A stretch of 43,391 nucleotides of DNA, taken from NCBI GenBank assembly GCA_017502285.1, contig JAFVVH010000032.1, positions 1-43,391 of the forward strand, in the 5' to 3' direction. Both the position numbers and the translations under genes were made by a program. The number at the start of each line of letters is the position of its first letter. Position 1 is the first letter of the stretch. Shown one piece after another: positions 1 to 7,831 of the stretch. The notes beneath the pieces are model-generated. The model made no database searches and was not told the origin of the DNA. It was given only the letters and a program-made list of their open reading frames with translations. The DNA is from Oscillospiraceae bacterium (GTDB taxonomy: Bacteria; Bacillota; Clostridia; Oscillospirales; Oscillospiraceae).

Positions 1-498
1 ATCATGGAGGTAGCCGCCCGGCTGCTAACCGCACTGCCACTGCATCTGGACCTGACTATGGCACAGCACCTGCTTATCGGTCTTGTAGAAGTATCATCCG
101 GTGTTGCAGGATTGATCGGAGAAAGCGCCCTAAACGAGCGAGTTTCAATGGCAGCATTTATGCTGGGATGGGCCGGGCTGTCTGTGCATTGTCAGGTTCT
201 GTCCTTTCTTGCAGACAGCGACCTGTCTTCCTTTTCCTATCTTCTGGGCAAGGTCCTGCACGGCCTGCTGTCCGCCCTGTTTACCGCAGGGCTGATGCAC
301 CTGTTCCCTCTGTCTCAGCCGGTGTCAAGTTATCTATCCGTACAGGCTGAAAACCTGACCTTATTGGAAATAAACCGTTCTCTTGCCCTGGCTACCGCAT
401 CCGCATGGCTGCTGTGGCTCGGTTTTTCCGTTGTTTCCATCCTTGCAATACGTGCCAGCAAAAAAAGAGGTGGAAAATTCATCAAATGTGCGTTATAA
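1..498 (+). CDS. ylbJ: Sporulation integral membrane protein YlbJ, C-terminal part (5' end outside window)
   Basis: The frame is open from the first base, so the gene begins upstream and only its last 165 codons are visible. The protein is hydrophobic with about four membrane segments. The stretch GLVEVSSGVAGL, then LGWAGLSVHCQV and LLGKVLHGLLSALF, matches the end of the YlbJ/nucleoside-recognition 'Gate' family of multipass membrane proteins. In Bacillus subtilis YlbJ is needed for stage II-V spore development; the transported substrate is debated. The tail KKRGG is basic, as expected for a cytoplasmic end. The stop at 496-498 overlaps a TATAAT box (494-499) that may serve the next gene. Family assignment is by recalled similarity of the C-terminal domain only, so another Gate-domain protein (for example a spore maturation protein) is the main alternative. 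Confidence 0.7.
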   Translation: MMEVAARLLTALPLHLDLTMAQHLLIGLVEVSSGVAGLIGESALNERVSMAAFMLGWAGLSVHCQVLSFLADSDLSSFSYLLGKVLHGLLSALFTAGLMHLFPLSQPVSSYLSVQAENLTLLEINRSLALATASAWLLWLGFSVVSILAIRASKKRGGKFIKCAL

Positions 499-532
499 TG
501 AAAAAAAGCATCTTCCGTAAGGAGGCATTTTT

Positions 533-748
533 ATGTCCCGACTGTTTCAAGATAAAATCGAGCCCCGTTGTGCCTACTGCGTACACGGCCGAGCTCTGAC
601 AGACGAGCAGATCGCATGCCCTAAGAAGGGGGTCATGACCGCCACCTCCCACTGCCGCGCGTTTCGGTACGATCCCCTGCGCCGCACTCCGCCCCGTCCG
701 GCCAAAGCGGAGTTTTCCGGGCTGAAGGACGAGGATTTCTCCCTGTAA
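533..748 (+). CDS. Small cysteine-containing protein, function unknown
   Basis: This encodes 71 residues with a clear ribosome binding site (AAGGAGG at 519-525) 7 bases before the ATG. The N-terminal half holds a CxxC (CAYC), a Cys-Pro (CPKKG) and a later Cys (HCRAF), a spacing that suggests a small zinc-binding or ribbon-like knob. The C-terminal half is basic and proline-rich (RRTPPRP) and ends in an acidic tail. I recognise the style as a conserved hypothetical protein of Oscillospirales but cannot assign a function. A TATAAT box at 494-499 lies just upstream with only a poor -35, so it may be expressed alone or by read-through from ylbJ. Confidence 0.75.
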   Translation: MSRLFQDKIEPRCAYCVHGRALTDEQIACPKKGVMTATSHCRAFRYDPLRRTPPRPAKAEFSGLKDEDFSL

Positions 749-766
749 AACTTGACATTTTTCCTC

Positions 767-795
767 TTTACTTTTCCTCATACCCCTGTTATAAT
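767..795 (+). promoter_or_regulatory. Promoter of tRNA-Arg
   Basis: A -35 TTTACT (767-772), 17-base spacer and perfect -10 TATAAT (790-795) stand 26 bases before the tRNA. A better -35 by sequence (TTGACA, 752-757) is too far away to pair with this -10. Confidence 0.7.
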
Positions 796-821
796 GATGT
801 GGCGCGAAAAAGCGCCCCTTT

Positions 822-897
822 GCGTCCGTAGTTCAATGGATAGAGCGTCAGATTCCGGTTCTGAAAGTTGGGGGTTCGAGTCCCTTCGGGCGTGCCA
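822..897 (+). tRNA. tRNA-Arg, anticodon CCG
   Basis: A full cloverleaf can be drawn. Acceptor strands 822-828 and 887-893 pair with two G-U wobbles. The anticodon stem TCAGA/TCTGA closes a seven-base loop TTCCGGT, giving anticodon CCG (codon CGG). The T loop is TTCGAGT. Discriminator G894 is followed by an encoded CCA (895-897). Confidence 0.95.
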
Positions 898-932
898 AAA
901 CGACCGTCACCCATTTGGGTGGCGGTCGTTTT
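897..932 (+). terminator. Terminator of tRNA-Arg
   Basis: A 16-bp stem (897-912 with 917-932, one G-T wobble) with an ATTT loop ends in TTTT, directly after the CCA of tRNA-Arg. Confidence 0.9.
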
Positions 933-934
933 GT

Positions 935-1190
935 CCTTTCCTCCCCTAAGGGACTCGAACCCTGAGAGGGTGAGCGGCGATTACACGATATGCCAGCGGC
1001 ATATCGTGCGCCGCTAAGTCCGCAGAAGCTATGCTTCAAGGACGGCAGACGCGCAAGCGGCTGCGTCCCTTCGGGCATTTAACCAAACAGCCTTCGCGTT
1101 TCGCTTGCCTGTTCAGGAAGGGACCCGAAATGGTAAAATGCGCCACCGGCGCATAAAGCACCCGCCGCCCATTGAGAGCGGCGGGTGCTT
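935..1190. repeat. Palindrome-rich element with copies of the tRNA-Arg 3' end
   Basis: No gene is credible here. Bases 948-962 are an exact inverted copy of tRNA-Arg 872-886 (the T arm), and 1065-1076 is an exact direct copy of tRNA-Arg 880-891 (end of T arm and acceptor strand). Between them lies a strong hairpin (974-1014) with a perfect 10-bp inner stem, ACGATATGCC (985-994) against 998-1007, and a smaller one (1025-1037). The element closes with a 35-base GC-rich hairpin (1156-1190) that can also serve as terminator for the minus-strand gene at 1219-1464. A similar arrangement follows tRNA-Leu near 38.9 kb. Open frames across it are by-products of tRNA sequence. Confidence 0.65.
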
Positions 1191-1218
1191 GAAAATGATG
1201 GTCCGTGTGCAAATTTGT

Positions 1219-1464
1219 TTATCGCCGTACGAACGGCATCAACGACAGCAGCAGTTTGCGTTTACATTGGATGTAGTATCTGCGCTCCTCGCCGTCTGTC
1301 CGGGCGATCTCACTGTTCAGATACCGCAATTCTTTCAGAAACCCGGCAGCAAACCGTGCCACCCCAAACACCAGAAACAGAAGAACAAGCCCTACCACTA
1401 CGATTCCGATCAGTTCAATGAGTGGTTTCGTACCAAATTCAATTGTCGCCTGCGTCTGGTCCAC
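1219..1464 (-). CDS. Small single-span membrane protein, function unknown
   Basis: This encodes 81 residues from a GTG at 1462-1464, chosen because AGGAGG sits 8 bases before it on the minus strand. One transmembrane helix (about residues 17-42, LIELIGIVVVGLVLLFLVFGV) is followed by a charged, probably helical cytoplasmic part rich in Arg, Glu and Tyr, ending in RKLLLSLMPFVRR. The product may sit in the membrane with the basic tail inside. No family is recognised. A TAAAAT box (1511-1516, minus orientation) could be its -10, but the -35 is weak. The 229 bases upstream (1465-1693) hold only this leader and an AT-rich stretch without visible features. Confidence 0.7.
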   Translation of the reverse strand: MDQTQATIEFGTKPLIELIGIVVVGLVLLFLVFGVARFAAGFLKELRYLNSEIARTDGEERRYYIQCKRKLLLSLMPFVRR

Positions 1465-1693
1465 GGGTCGTGCCTCCTGAAAATCTTTGATGCCTTATGG
1501 TCATCAGTGTATTTTAGCAGGGCACAGATTACCATAGAAACCTTTGCAAATCAATAGGTTGCGGCAAAATACGTCATTGCGACAAAAAACTTTCAATTAG
1601 GAAATATCTTTTATGTGAATTTGGTCCAAGCACTGTAAAATTTTCATCGAAATAACGCACCAGACCGATTTTCTATTATTTCCCCCAAGCCGT

Positions 1694-2986
1694 TTACATC
1701 CGTTTATCATCCGTTGCAGGATTATCGATAAGCTCTCCATTCCGGCTAAAGCGTGAGCCATGACAGGGACAGTCCCAAGAATGTTCCTCTTCGTTATACT
1801 TCAGCACACAGCCCATGTGCGGGCACCGGGGTCCGGGTGTGAGCAACCCCACGGCCGTTTGAGCGACATTTGCGGCCAGCTGAGGGTGCAGAACACTTCT
1901 GGATGGAGAAAACAGCTGCTCACAGGGGCTCTGCTTCCCCTGCACCAACTCAGTCAACACCTGTGCCGCCACCATGGAGGATGTCATCCCCCATTTGTTG
2001 AAGCCCGTGGCTACATACAGTCCGTGAGCACGTGGAGAATACCGTCCGATATAGTGCATCCCGTCCAGCGTGACACAGTCCTGCGTCGCCCAGCGGGCGG
2101 TCACTTTGGCATGGGGCCAGTGGCGGCGGGCAAATGCCTCCAGCTCCCGCCAACCTCCCCCCTGCTTTCCCGTCCTGTGGCCGCCGCCGCCAAGCAGCAT
2201 CAGTTCCCCGTAGCGGCGAAAGGACAACCCCTTCTGTTCCTCATCCACATACATCCCTTCAAATACAGGGGCATTTTTCAGTGCCAGCACGTAAGAGCGA
2301 TGCTGATGCAGCTTGAGAAAGTAGCTGCCGTGCTTGTTGAGCGTTGGGAAATGGGTCGCCACGATGATTTTGTTGGCCCGTATCTTCCCTCCGGCGGTCA
2401 CTGCCTCTCCCGGTTTCAGTTCCAGCACCTTTGTGTGCTCATAAACACGCAGTCCCGGGGCTAATCCGGCTACAAACTTCAGCGGATGGAATTGCCCCTG
2501 CCCCTCAAAACGGACTGCCCCAGCCACCGGAAAGGGCAACGGAGTGCTGTGCACAAGGGCGGCGGGTGCTCCCAACCGCTTCAATGCCTGCATTTCCTGC
2601 TCCAACTTGTTGGCATCACGGCTATAGACATAGTTATCCTGCTGCTGATAATCACAGTCCACCTGCGCACACAGCTTGTGGTATTGCTCCACCGCCCATT
2701 GGTTGGCCTGTAAATAAAGCCGCGCATTCTGCATTCCAAACCGTTTCAGCAGCTTATGGTAGACCATCCCGTGCTGGGCGGTGATTTTCGCCGTCGTTCC
2801 CTTGGTCACCCCACTGCAAAGGGTGTCCGCCTCTGCCAGCACATAGTCGATTCCCACCTGTCCCAGCATATAGGCACATAAAATACCCGCCATCCCACCG
2901 CCAATGACGAGCACGTCTGTTTTTATATCCTGCTCCAACGCACCAAAACCAGGCATTTGCACTGTTTTCTGCCACAAGAATTCCAT
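1694..2986 (-). CDS. FAD-dependent oxidoreductase (DAO family) with C-terminal Rieske [2Fe-2S] domain
   Basis: The 430-residue protein has an N-terminal dinucleotide-binding motif (VLVIGGGMAGILCAYML, about residues 26-42) and the body of a DadA/glycine-oxidase-like FAD domain. The last 45 residues form a Rieske cluster site: CPHMGC, then CPCHGSRF, supplying the two Cys and two His ligands. This architecture is the YhfW type found in Firmicutes, usually near 500 residues, so this one is somewhat short. The physiological substrate is unknown; the presumed reaction is amine or amino-acid type oxidation with electrons passing through FAD and the iron-sulfur centre. The ATG has a good site (CGGAGG, 7 bases away). 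It is monocistronic or follows weak read-through of the aldo/keto reductase terminator. Confidence 0.88.
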   Translation of the reverse strand: MEFLWQKTVQMPGFGALEQDIKTDVLVIGGGMAGILCAYMLGQVGIDYVLAEADTLCSGVTKGTTAKITAQHGMVYHKLLKRFGMQNARLYLQANQWAVEQYHKLCAQVDCDYQQQDNYVYSRDANKLEQEMQALKRLGAPAALVHSTPLPFPVAGAVRFEGQGQFHPLKFVAGLAPGLRVYEHTKVLELKPGEAVTAGGKIRANKIIVATHFPTLNKHGSYFLKLHQHRSYVLALKNAPVFEGMYVDEEQKGLSFRRYGELMLLGGGGHRTGKQGGGWRELEAFARRHWPHAKVTARWATQDCVTLDGMHYIGRYSPRAHGLYVATGFNKWGMTSSMVAAQVLTELVQGKQSPCEQLFSPSRSVLHPQLAANVAQTAVGLLTPGPRCPHMGCVLKYNEEEHSWDCPCHGSRFSRNGELIDNPATDDKRM

Positions 2987-3026
2987 TTGACCACCTCCGT
3001 GGCTTTAGTATGCTCGTTCCCGGCAC

Positions 3027-3062
3027 AAAAAACCGGACCGTCCACAGGACGGTCCGGTTTTC
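3027..3062 (-). terminator. Terminator of the aldo/keto reductase gene
   Basis: A 15-bp perfect stem (3029-3043 with 3047-3061) and ACA loop is followed on the minus strand by a run of T. Confidence 0.88.
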
Positions 3063-4184
3063 TTATTTCAGTTTCTGCGCAAAATCGCTGAGTACGTCAG
3101 AAATTTTAATATTCTGAGGACAAACAGCCTCGCAGCTGCGGCAGCCCAGACAGTCTGAGGGCTGCTTTCCCCTGCCCTGCACCTTCAGCCGCATGGGAAT
3201 CAAAAAGCCGCTGCCTGCAAAGGCATGTTCATTGTAGAGCTCCAGCAGCTGGGGGATGTCCAGTCCCTGCGGGCAATGGGTGGTGCAGTAACGGCATGCG
3301 GTACAGGGCACACCACGGGTCAATTCCCTGCCCATGCCCAGCAGAGTATCCCACTCCTGTCCATTCAGGGGCTGTTCCGTATTAAAGGTGCAGACATTCG
3401 CCTTCACCTGCTCCAAATCAGACATCCCGGACAGAGTGACTACCACATCGTCCAGCGTCTGCAAAAAGCGGAAGGCCCAGCCGGGGGTGGTCTCCTCGGG
3501 CCGCAGCGCGCGCAGTTTTTCCTCGTGCTCCGAGTTTAAGGCAGCCAGCTTTCCGCCCCTCAGCGGCTCCATAACCCAGACGGGGATATTCCATTTGCGC
3601 AGCAGCTCCACCTTTTCCTTGGCTTTCTGGAACTCCCAATCCACCCAGTTGATCTGCAGCTGGCAGAACTCCATGTCCTTGCCGTAGGCTTCCAGAAAGC
3701 GCTCCAGAACGGGCAGGTCACCGTGGGCGGAAAAGCCGAGATGACGGATGCGGCCGTTGGCCTTCTGCTGCATCAAATAAGTATAGATACCGTATTGCTC
3801 ATCATCCAGATAGCAGTCGATGTTCAGCTCGTTTACATTGTGGAACAGGTAGAAATCAAAGTACTCCATACCCGTTCTGTTCAGCTGCTCGGGGAAAATG
3901 CTCTCCACCTTATCCATGTTGCGCAGGTCATAGCCGGGGAACTTGTCTGCGATGTAATAGCGCTCCCGGGGGTAGCGGCGCAGAGCCGCGCCCAGCGCCG
4001 TCTCCGACTGGCCGTTGTGATAGCCCCATGCGGTATCATAATAGTTGATCCCTCCCGCCATGGCGCAGTCCACCATATCATTCACGGCAGACTGATCAAC
4101 GCTCTTGTCCTCCAGCACCGGCAGGCGCATACCGCCCATACCCAGCGCAGACAGCTTTATATTCTGAAATGTACGATAGACCAT
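3063..4184 (-). CDS. Aldo/keto reductase with C-terminal 4Fe-4S ferredoxin domain
   Basis: The start is set at the ATG 4182-4184 (MVYRTFQN) because AAGGAGG lies 7 bases before it; an upstream ATG would place this site inside the gene. The 373-residue product has the NADPH-dependent aldo/keto reductase barrel: GMGGMRLP, the catalytic Asp-Tyr pair in YYDTAWGYHNG, Lys in DKFP, and the later His in YLFHNVNE. The tail (about residues 280-373) carries two iron-sulfur motifs, CTACRYCTTHCPQG and CLGCRSCEAVCPQN, so electrons may come from ferredoxin rather than only NADPH. This fused form is common in anaerobic Clostridia; substrates are unknown. A TATACT box (4220-4225, minus orientation) is a likely -10. 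Confidence 0.92.
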   Translation of the reverse strand: MVYRTFQNIKLSALGMGGMRLPVLEDKSVDQSAVNDMVDCAMAGGINYYDTAWGYHNGQSETALGAALRRYPRERYYIADKFPGYDLRNMDKVESIFPEQLNRTGMEYFDFYLFHNVNELNIDCYLDDEQYGIYTYLMQQKANGRIRHLGFSAHGDLPVLERFLEAYGKDMEFCQLQINWVDWEFQKAKEKVELLRKWNIPVWVMEPLRGGKLAALNSEHEEKLRALRPEETTPGWAFRFLQTLDDVVVTLSGMSDLEQVKANVCTFNTEQPLNGQEWDTLLGMGRELTRGVPCTACRYCTTHCPQGLDIPQLLELYNEHAFAGSGFLIPMRLKVQGRGKQPSDCLGCRSCEAVCPQNIKISDVLSDFAQKLK

Positions 4185-4287
4185 TATCTTTCCTCCTTCA
4201 CACATGCTCTATTTATATCAGTATACCATTAAAGCTCCTCTGAGGAAAGAATTTTTACGCATATGCCACAATTAAGCCCTCAGCCGC

Positions 4288-4316
4288 TTGTTTTCCTTGG
4301 TTTTTGGTGCTATGAT
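4288..4316 (+). promoter_or_regulatory. Promoter of phosphohexomutase gene
   Basis: TTGTTT (4288-4293), 17-base spacer, TATGAT (4311-4316), 47 bases before the chosen ATG. Confidence 0.6.
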
Positions 4317-4363
4317 ACCGTTACATGCAAATGCAAATTTTTACATATAAGGGGATCTGCATT

Positions 4364-5869
4364 ATGGATCATTTCAAGAAGCTTCAAAACGGCAGCGACA
4401 TCCGCGGTGTGGCTCTGGAGGGCATTGAGGGCCAGCATGTCAACCTGACCGAGACGGTCTGCCGCAGCATTGGCCGCGGCTTTGCCCTGTGGCTGCGCGA
4501 GCGTCTGGGCAAGGACGATCTGCGCGTGTGCGTGGGTCGTGACTCCCGCCTGTCCGACCCCACTCTGGCCCAGTGGATCTGCGATGCCATGGCCTGTCAA
4601 GGTGTGCATGTGACCGATATCGGCATGGCCTCCACCCCCGCCATGTTCATGAGCACCGTCACCGGCGACAAGCCCTATGACGCCTCCGTGATGATCACCG
4701 CCAGCCACCTGCCCTTCAACCGCAACGGTTTCAAATTCTTCACCAAGGACGGCGGTCTGGAAAAGCAGGATATTACCGCCATTCTGGAAAATGCCGCCAG
4801 CGACAAGATCACCGAGTTGCCTCAGGCTGCGGTGTCCACCGGCACCTTTATGGACGACTATGCCGCCATTCTGGTGGACAAGGTCCGCTCCGCCACCGGC
4901 CAGCAGCGCCCTCTGGACGGTTTCAAGGTCGTGGTAGACGCAGGTAACGGTGCGGGCGGCTTCTATGTGGAAAAGGTGCTGCAGCCTCTGGGCGCGGACA
5001 CCACCGGCAGCCAGTTCCTCGAGCCCGACGGTTCCTTCCCCAACCACATCCCCAATCCCGAGGACGCCACCGCCATGCAGGCCATTATGGACGCCGTTGC
5101 CGCTCAGAAGGCCGACCTTGGCATCATCTTTGACACCGATGTGGACCGTGCCGGCGCGGTTCTGTCCGACGGCAGCGAACTCAACCGCAACCGCATTATC
5201 GCCATGCTGGCCGCCATCCTGCTGCGGGAACATCCCGGCACCACCATCGTCACCGACTCCATCACCTCCACCGGTCTTGCCAAGTTCATCGCGGACAAGG
5301 GTGGTGTGCATCATCGCTTCAAGCGCGGCTACCGCAACGTCATCAACGAGTCCATCCGCCTGAACCAGGCCGGGCAGGACAGCCAGCTGGCTATCGAGAC
5401 CTCCGGCCACGGCGCATTGAAGGAAAACTACTTCCTGGACGACGGTGCCTATCTGGTGACCAAGCTGCTCATCGAGCTGGCCTGGGGCAAAAAGGAGGGC
5501 TACACACTGGAGTCCCTCATCGCCGATCTGGCCGAGCCCGCCGAGAGCCGCGAGTTCCGTCTGAACATCATCCCCGAGGACTTCAAGGCCTACGGTCAGA
5601 GCGTGCTGGACGCTCTGCAGGAGTACGCCGCCAAGCAGCCCGGCTGGTCCATCGCCCCCAACAATTTCGAGGGTGTGCGCGTTGATCTGGATGCCGACCA
5701 TGGCAACGGCTGGTTCCTGCTGCGTCTGTCCCTGCACGATCCCCTGCTGCCTCTGAACATCGAGTCCGACGTTCCCGGCGGTGTGCTGACCATTGCCAAG
5801 GAGCTGGCCCGTTTCCTGCTGACCTGCGACGGTCTGGACACCGGCAAGCTGGCCGAGTTTGTGGGCTGA
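4364..5869 (+). CDS. Phosphomannomutase/phosphoglucomutase family protein
   Basis: The 501-residue protein belongs to the alpha-D-phosphohexomutase family, which interconverts hexose 1- and 6-phosphates through a phosphoserine. Visible motifs: DIRGVA near the N terminus, the active-site serine loop TASHLPFNRNGFKFF (Ser near residue 127), the metal-binding FDTDVDRAG, the sugar-binding ETSGHGA, and a C-terminal phosphate-binding domain (SDVPGGVL in place of the usual RPSGTEP-like loop). The start ATG at 4364 follows AAGGGG by 10 bases; a longer version from 4325 has no site. Highly biased, GC-ending codons suggest strong expression. It is monocistronic between its promoter and terminator. Choice between mannose and glucose substrate cannot be made from sequence. 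Confidence 0.9.
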   Translation: MDHFKKLQNGSDIRGVALEGIEGQHVNLTETVCRSIGRGFALWLRERLGKDDLRVCVGRDSRLSDPTLAQWICDAMACQGVHVTDIGMASTPAMFMSTVTGDKPYDASVMITASHLPFNRNGFKFFTKDGGLEKQDITAILENAASDKITELPQAAVSTGTFMDDYAAILVDKVRSATGQQRPLDGFKVVVDAGNGAGGFYVEKVLQPLGADTTGSQFLEPDGSFPNHIPNPEDATAMQAIMDAVAAQKADLGIIFDTDVDRAGAVLSDGSELNRNRIIAMLAAILLREHPGTTIVTDSITSTGLAKFIADKGGVHHRFKRGYRNVINESIRLNQAGQDSQLAIETSGHGALKENYFLDDGAYLVTKLLIELAWGKKEGYTLESLIADLAEPAESREFRLNIIPEDFKAYGQSVLDALQEYAAKQPGWSIAPNNFEGVRVDLDADHGNGWFLLRLSLHDPLLPLNIESDVPGGVLTIAKELARFLLTCDGLDTGKLAEFVG

Positions 5870-5888
5870 TCTCCTCCCCGTTTATACA

Positions 5889-5928
5889 CACTCCCCACAG
5901 CGCAAAGCGCTGTGGGGAGTGATTTTTT
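5889..5928 (+). terminator. Terminator of the phosphohexomutase gene
   Basis: A stem of about 15 bp (CACTCCCCACAGCGC and its complement, AAA loop) ends in a T6 run. Confidence 0.9.
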
Positions 5929-5977
5929 GCCTGTTTTGACAAGATAAAAATTTTTTCGTTTTTTCGCAAAAAAGCGG

Positions 5978-6006
5978 TTGACATCCGGGGTGGCCTGTGG
6001 TAATAT
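5978..6006 (+). promoter_or_regulatory. Promoter of tRNA-Leu(CAG)
   Basis: Consensus TTGACA (5978-5983), 17-base spacer, TAATAT (6001-6006), 38 bases before the tRNA. Confidence 0.85.
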
Positions 6007-6043
6007 ACATCTTGCGCTGAACAACAGCGCTCCACTACCAAAT

Positions 6044-6130
6044 GCGCGAGTGGTGGAATTGGTAGACTCGCTGGCTTCAGGTGCCAGTGCTCGCAAGGGC
6101 GTGTGGGTTCGACTCCCACCTCGCGCACCA
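6044..6130 (+). tRNA. tRNA-Leu, anticodon CAG
   Basis: This is an 87-base class II tRNA with a long variable arm. The acceptor GCGCGAG (6044-6050) pairs perfectly with 6120-6126. The anticodon stem CTGGC/GCCAG closes loop TTCAGGT, so the anticodon is CAG (codon CTG). The T loop is TTCGACT, with discriminator A6127 and an encoded CCA. Confidence 0.96.
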
Positions 6131-6161
6131 AAGACGACATTCGAAAGAATGTCGTCTTTTT
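6131..6161 (+). terminator. Terminator of tRNA-Leu(CAG)
   Basis: AAGACGACATTC, GAAA loop, complement, then TTTTT directly behind the tRNA. Confidence 0.88.
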
Positions 6162-6172
6162 GTTTCTATGCA

Positions 6173-6206
6173 AAAAGCGGCGCTGCTTAATAAGCAGCGC
6201 CGCTTT
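6173..6206 (-). terminator. Terminator of the ribU-rsmI operon
   Basis: A long perfect stem (AAAAGCGGCGCTGCTTA with its complement) is followed on the minus strand by T5; it lies 4 bases beyond the rsmI stop. Confidence 0.88.
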
Positions 6207-6209
6207 TCG

Positions 6210-7040
6210 TTATCGGCCCAAGGCCAGATCATACAATTCATTTTTGGACAGGTCCAGCTCCCGGGCGGCCTGCTTCACCGCGTCCTTGAGGGACGCACCC
6301 TGCTCACGCAACACCGCTACCCGGGCAAGGCCGTCCTCCAAAGTGGCTTCCTGCTCCGGTATGGGCTCCGCGCCGCGGATGACCAGAACGAACTCGCCCT
6401 TGGGCTGGTTTTCTTTGTACCAGTTGACCGCTTCGCCCAGAGTGGTGCGACGCACCTCCTCATGGAGCTTGGATAACTCCCGGCACAACGATATGGGGCG
6501 TTCTGCTCCAAAAGTACCCACCAGATCCGCAAGGGTTGCAGACAGCTTGTGGGGAGCCTCGTAGAACACCATGGTGCGTTCCTCCCCCTTCAGACTGTCC
6601 AGATGCGCCTTGCGGTTTTTCTTGTTCATGGGCAGAAAGCCCTCAAAGGTAAAGCGGTCGGTGGGCTGACCGGACACGGCCAATGCCGTGACCAGCGCAC
6701 AGGGGCCGGGGATGGCTACCACCTCTATACCGTGGGCGGCACACAGGGCTACCAGTTCCTGACCGGGGTCGGAGATGGCAGGGGTGCCCGCATCGGTGAC
6801 AAGGGCACAGCTCTCCCCCGCCAGCAGCCGCTCCAGCACCGCCTGCCCACCTGCCTCGGTATTGTGGCGGTAGTAGGAGATCATGGGCTTTTTCAGGCCC
6901 AGATGGTTGAGCAGCTTCAAAGACACCCGGGTATCTTCCGCGGCAATGAAGTCCGCCTGTGCCATGGTGTCCGCCATGCGGGGGGAAATGTCACCCAGAT
7001 TGCCGATGGGGGTAGGGACAAGATAGAGTATTCCGGCCAC
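6210..7040 (-). CDS. rsmI: 16S rRNA (cytidine-1402-2'-O)-methyltransferase
   Basis: RsmI methylates the ribose of C1402 in the decoding centre of 16S rRNA using S-adenosylmethionine. The tetrapyrrole-methylase fold is seen from LYLVPTPIGNLGDI at the N terminus, AAEDTR, the glycine-rich VTDAGTPAISDPG and IPGPCALVTAL. The usual RsmI C-terminal helical part follows (ENQPKGEFVLVI, then the SKNELYDLAL end). Length, 276 residues, is normal. I place the start at GTG 7038-7040 because GAAGGAG is 8 bases upstream; a GTG three codons earlier is almost on top of that site. It begins 19 bases after ribU in the same direction, so both should share the FMN-riboswitch transcript. Confidence 0.95.
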   Translation of the reverse strand: MAGILYLVPTPIGNLGDISPRMADTMAQADFIAAEDTRVSLKLLNHLGLKKPMISYYRHNTEAGGQAVLERLLAGESCALVTDAGTPAISDPGQELVALCAAHGIEVVAIPGPCALVTALAVSGQPTDRFTFEGFLPMNKKNRKAHLDSLKGEERTMVFYEAPHKLSATLADLVGTFGAERPISLCRELSKLHEEVRRTTLGEAVNWYKENQPKGEFVLVIRGAEPIPEQEATLEDGLARVAVLREQGASLKDAVKQAARELDLSKNELYDLALGR

Positions 7041-7059
7041 AAGGACCACTCCTTCGTTA

Positions 7060-7737
7060 TCAGATGATCTTCAACAGCACCAGCGCAAACAGCACAAAGG
7101 TGATGAGCAGCGCCAATGTAAAGAGGAGGAAGCCGCCGCTGAACTTTTTGCCCTGCCCGCCTCGGGAGGGGGGCACAAGCCCTGCCCGGCGCAGGGCGGT
7201 GACCACCGGTTTGTAGAGCAGCAGGGTAGCCGCCATATTCAGGCCGCCCTTGACCAGATTGAAAGGCATGAACAGGGGCAGCAGCATGCCCGCAATGACC
7301 TCGCGGGGTGTGCCCTGATACAGGGGTGTAATGAGATAGTTCCACAGCACCATCACCACCGTCATGACCACAGTAGCCGCAGCAAGACCGATCACCGCCC
7401 CCCGCTTGGAGTGATCCCGCTTGTAGATGTAGCACGCGGTGCAGCAAAAGCTGGCTGTGGAGGCGATATTCATAATAAGGCCGATGGGTCCGGTACCGCT
7501 GATGGAGAAAAATTCCACCACCGGGATCAGGATAGACAGAACGATCGCAGCGGCAGGACCGAGGGTGAACCCGCCGATGCAAATGACCACGCTTTTGAAC
7601 TCGAAGTCCAGAAAGCCGTTGACGCTGGGAATGGCCTTGCACAGATAGGTGACCACCAGCCCCACGGCAGTGAGCATGGCCAATGTGACCATAGTGCGGA
7701 TGTTGTTGAGCCAATTACGGTTTGCGCTTTGAGACAT
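7060..7737 (-). CDS. ribU: ECF transporter S component, riboflavin-type (RibU)
   Basis: The 225-residue hydrophobic protein has about six membrane helices. LNNIRTMVTLAMLTAVG at the start and the segment PSVNGFLDFEFKSVVICIGGFTLGP are typical of energy-coupling-factor substrate-binding subunits. The decisive evidence is the FMN riboswitch in its leader, which in Firmicutes marks riboflavin synthesis or uptake genes. The S component captures riboflavin and works with shared EcfAA'T units encoded elsewhere. The start is the ATG 7735-7737, 8 bases after AAGGAG; an upstream ATG would include the binding site. The C-terminal extension is basic (PSRGGQGKKFSGG) and precedes a final membrane helix, a slightly longer arrangement than usual for RibU. 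Confidence 0.88.
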   Translation of the reverse strand: MSQSANRNWLNNIRTMVTLAMLTAVGLVVTYLCKAIPSVNGFLDFEFKSVVICIGGFTLGPAAAIVLSILIPVVEFFSISGTGPIGLIMNIASTASFCCTACYIYKRDHSKRGAVIGLAAATVVMTVVMVLWNYLITPLYQGTPREVIAGMLLPLFMPFNLVKGGLNMAATLLLYKPVVTALRRAGLVPPSRGGQGKKFSGGFLLFTLALLITFVLFALVLLKII

Positions 7738-7831
7738 AAAAAAACACTCCTTCATTTTGTTTCGACACCAAAAAGCCAAAATGCCTTCCAGGTGTTAAAA
7801 CTCATGAGGAGGTGCGCATAGTTTGTAACAC

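Noticed and set aside
848..1078. A 76-codon minus frame across tRNA-Arg and the tail element
   Set aside because: Its end (PKGLEPPTFRTG) is the well-known false translation of tRNA sequence.
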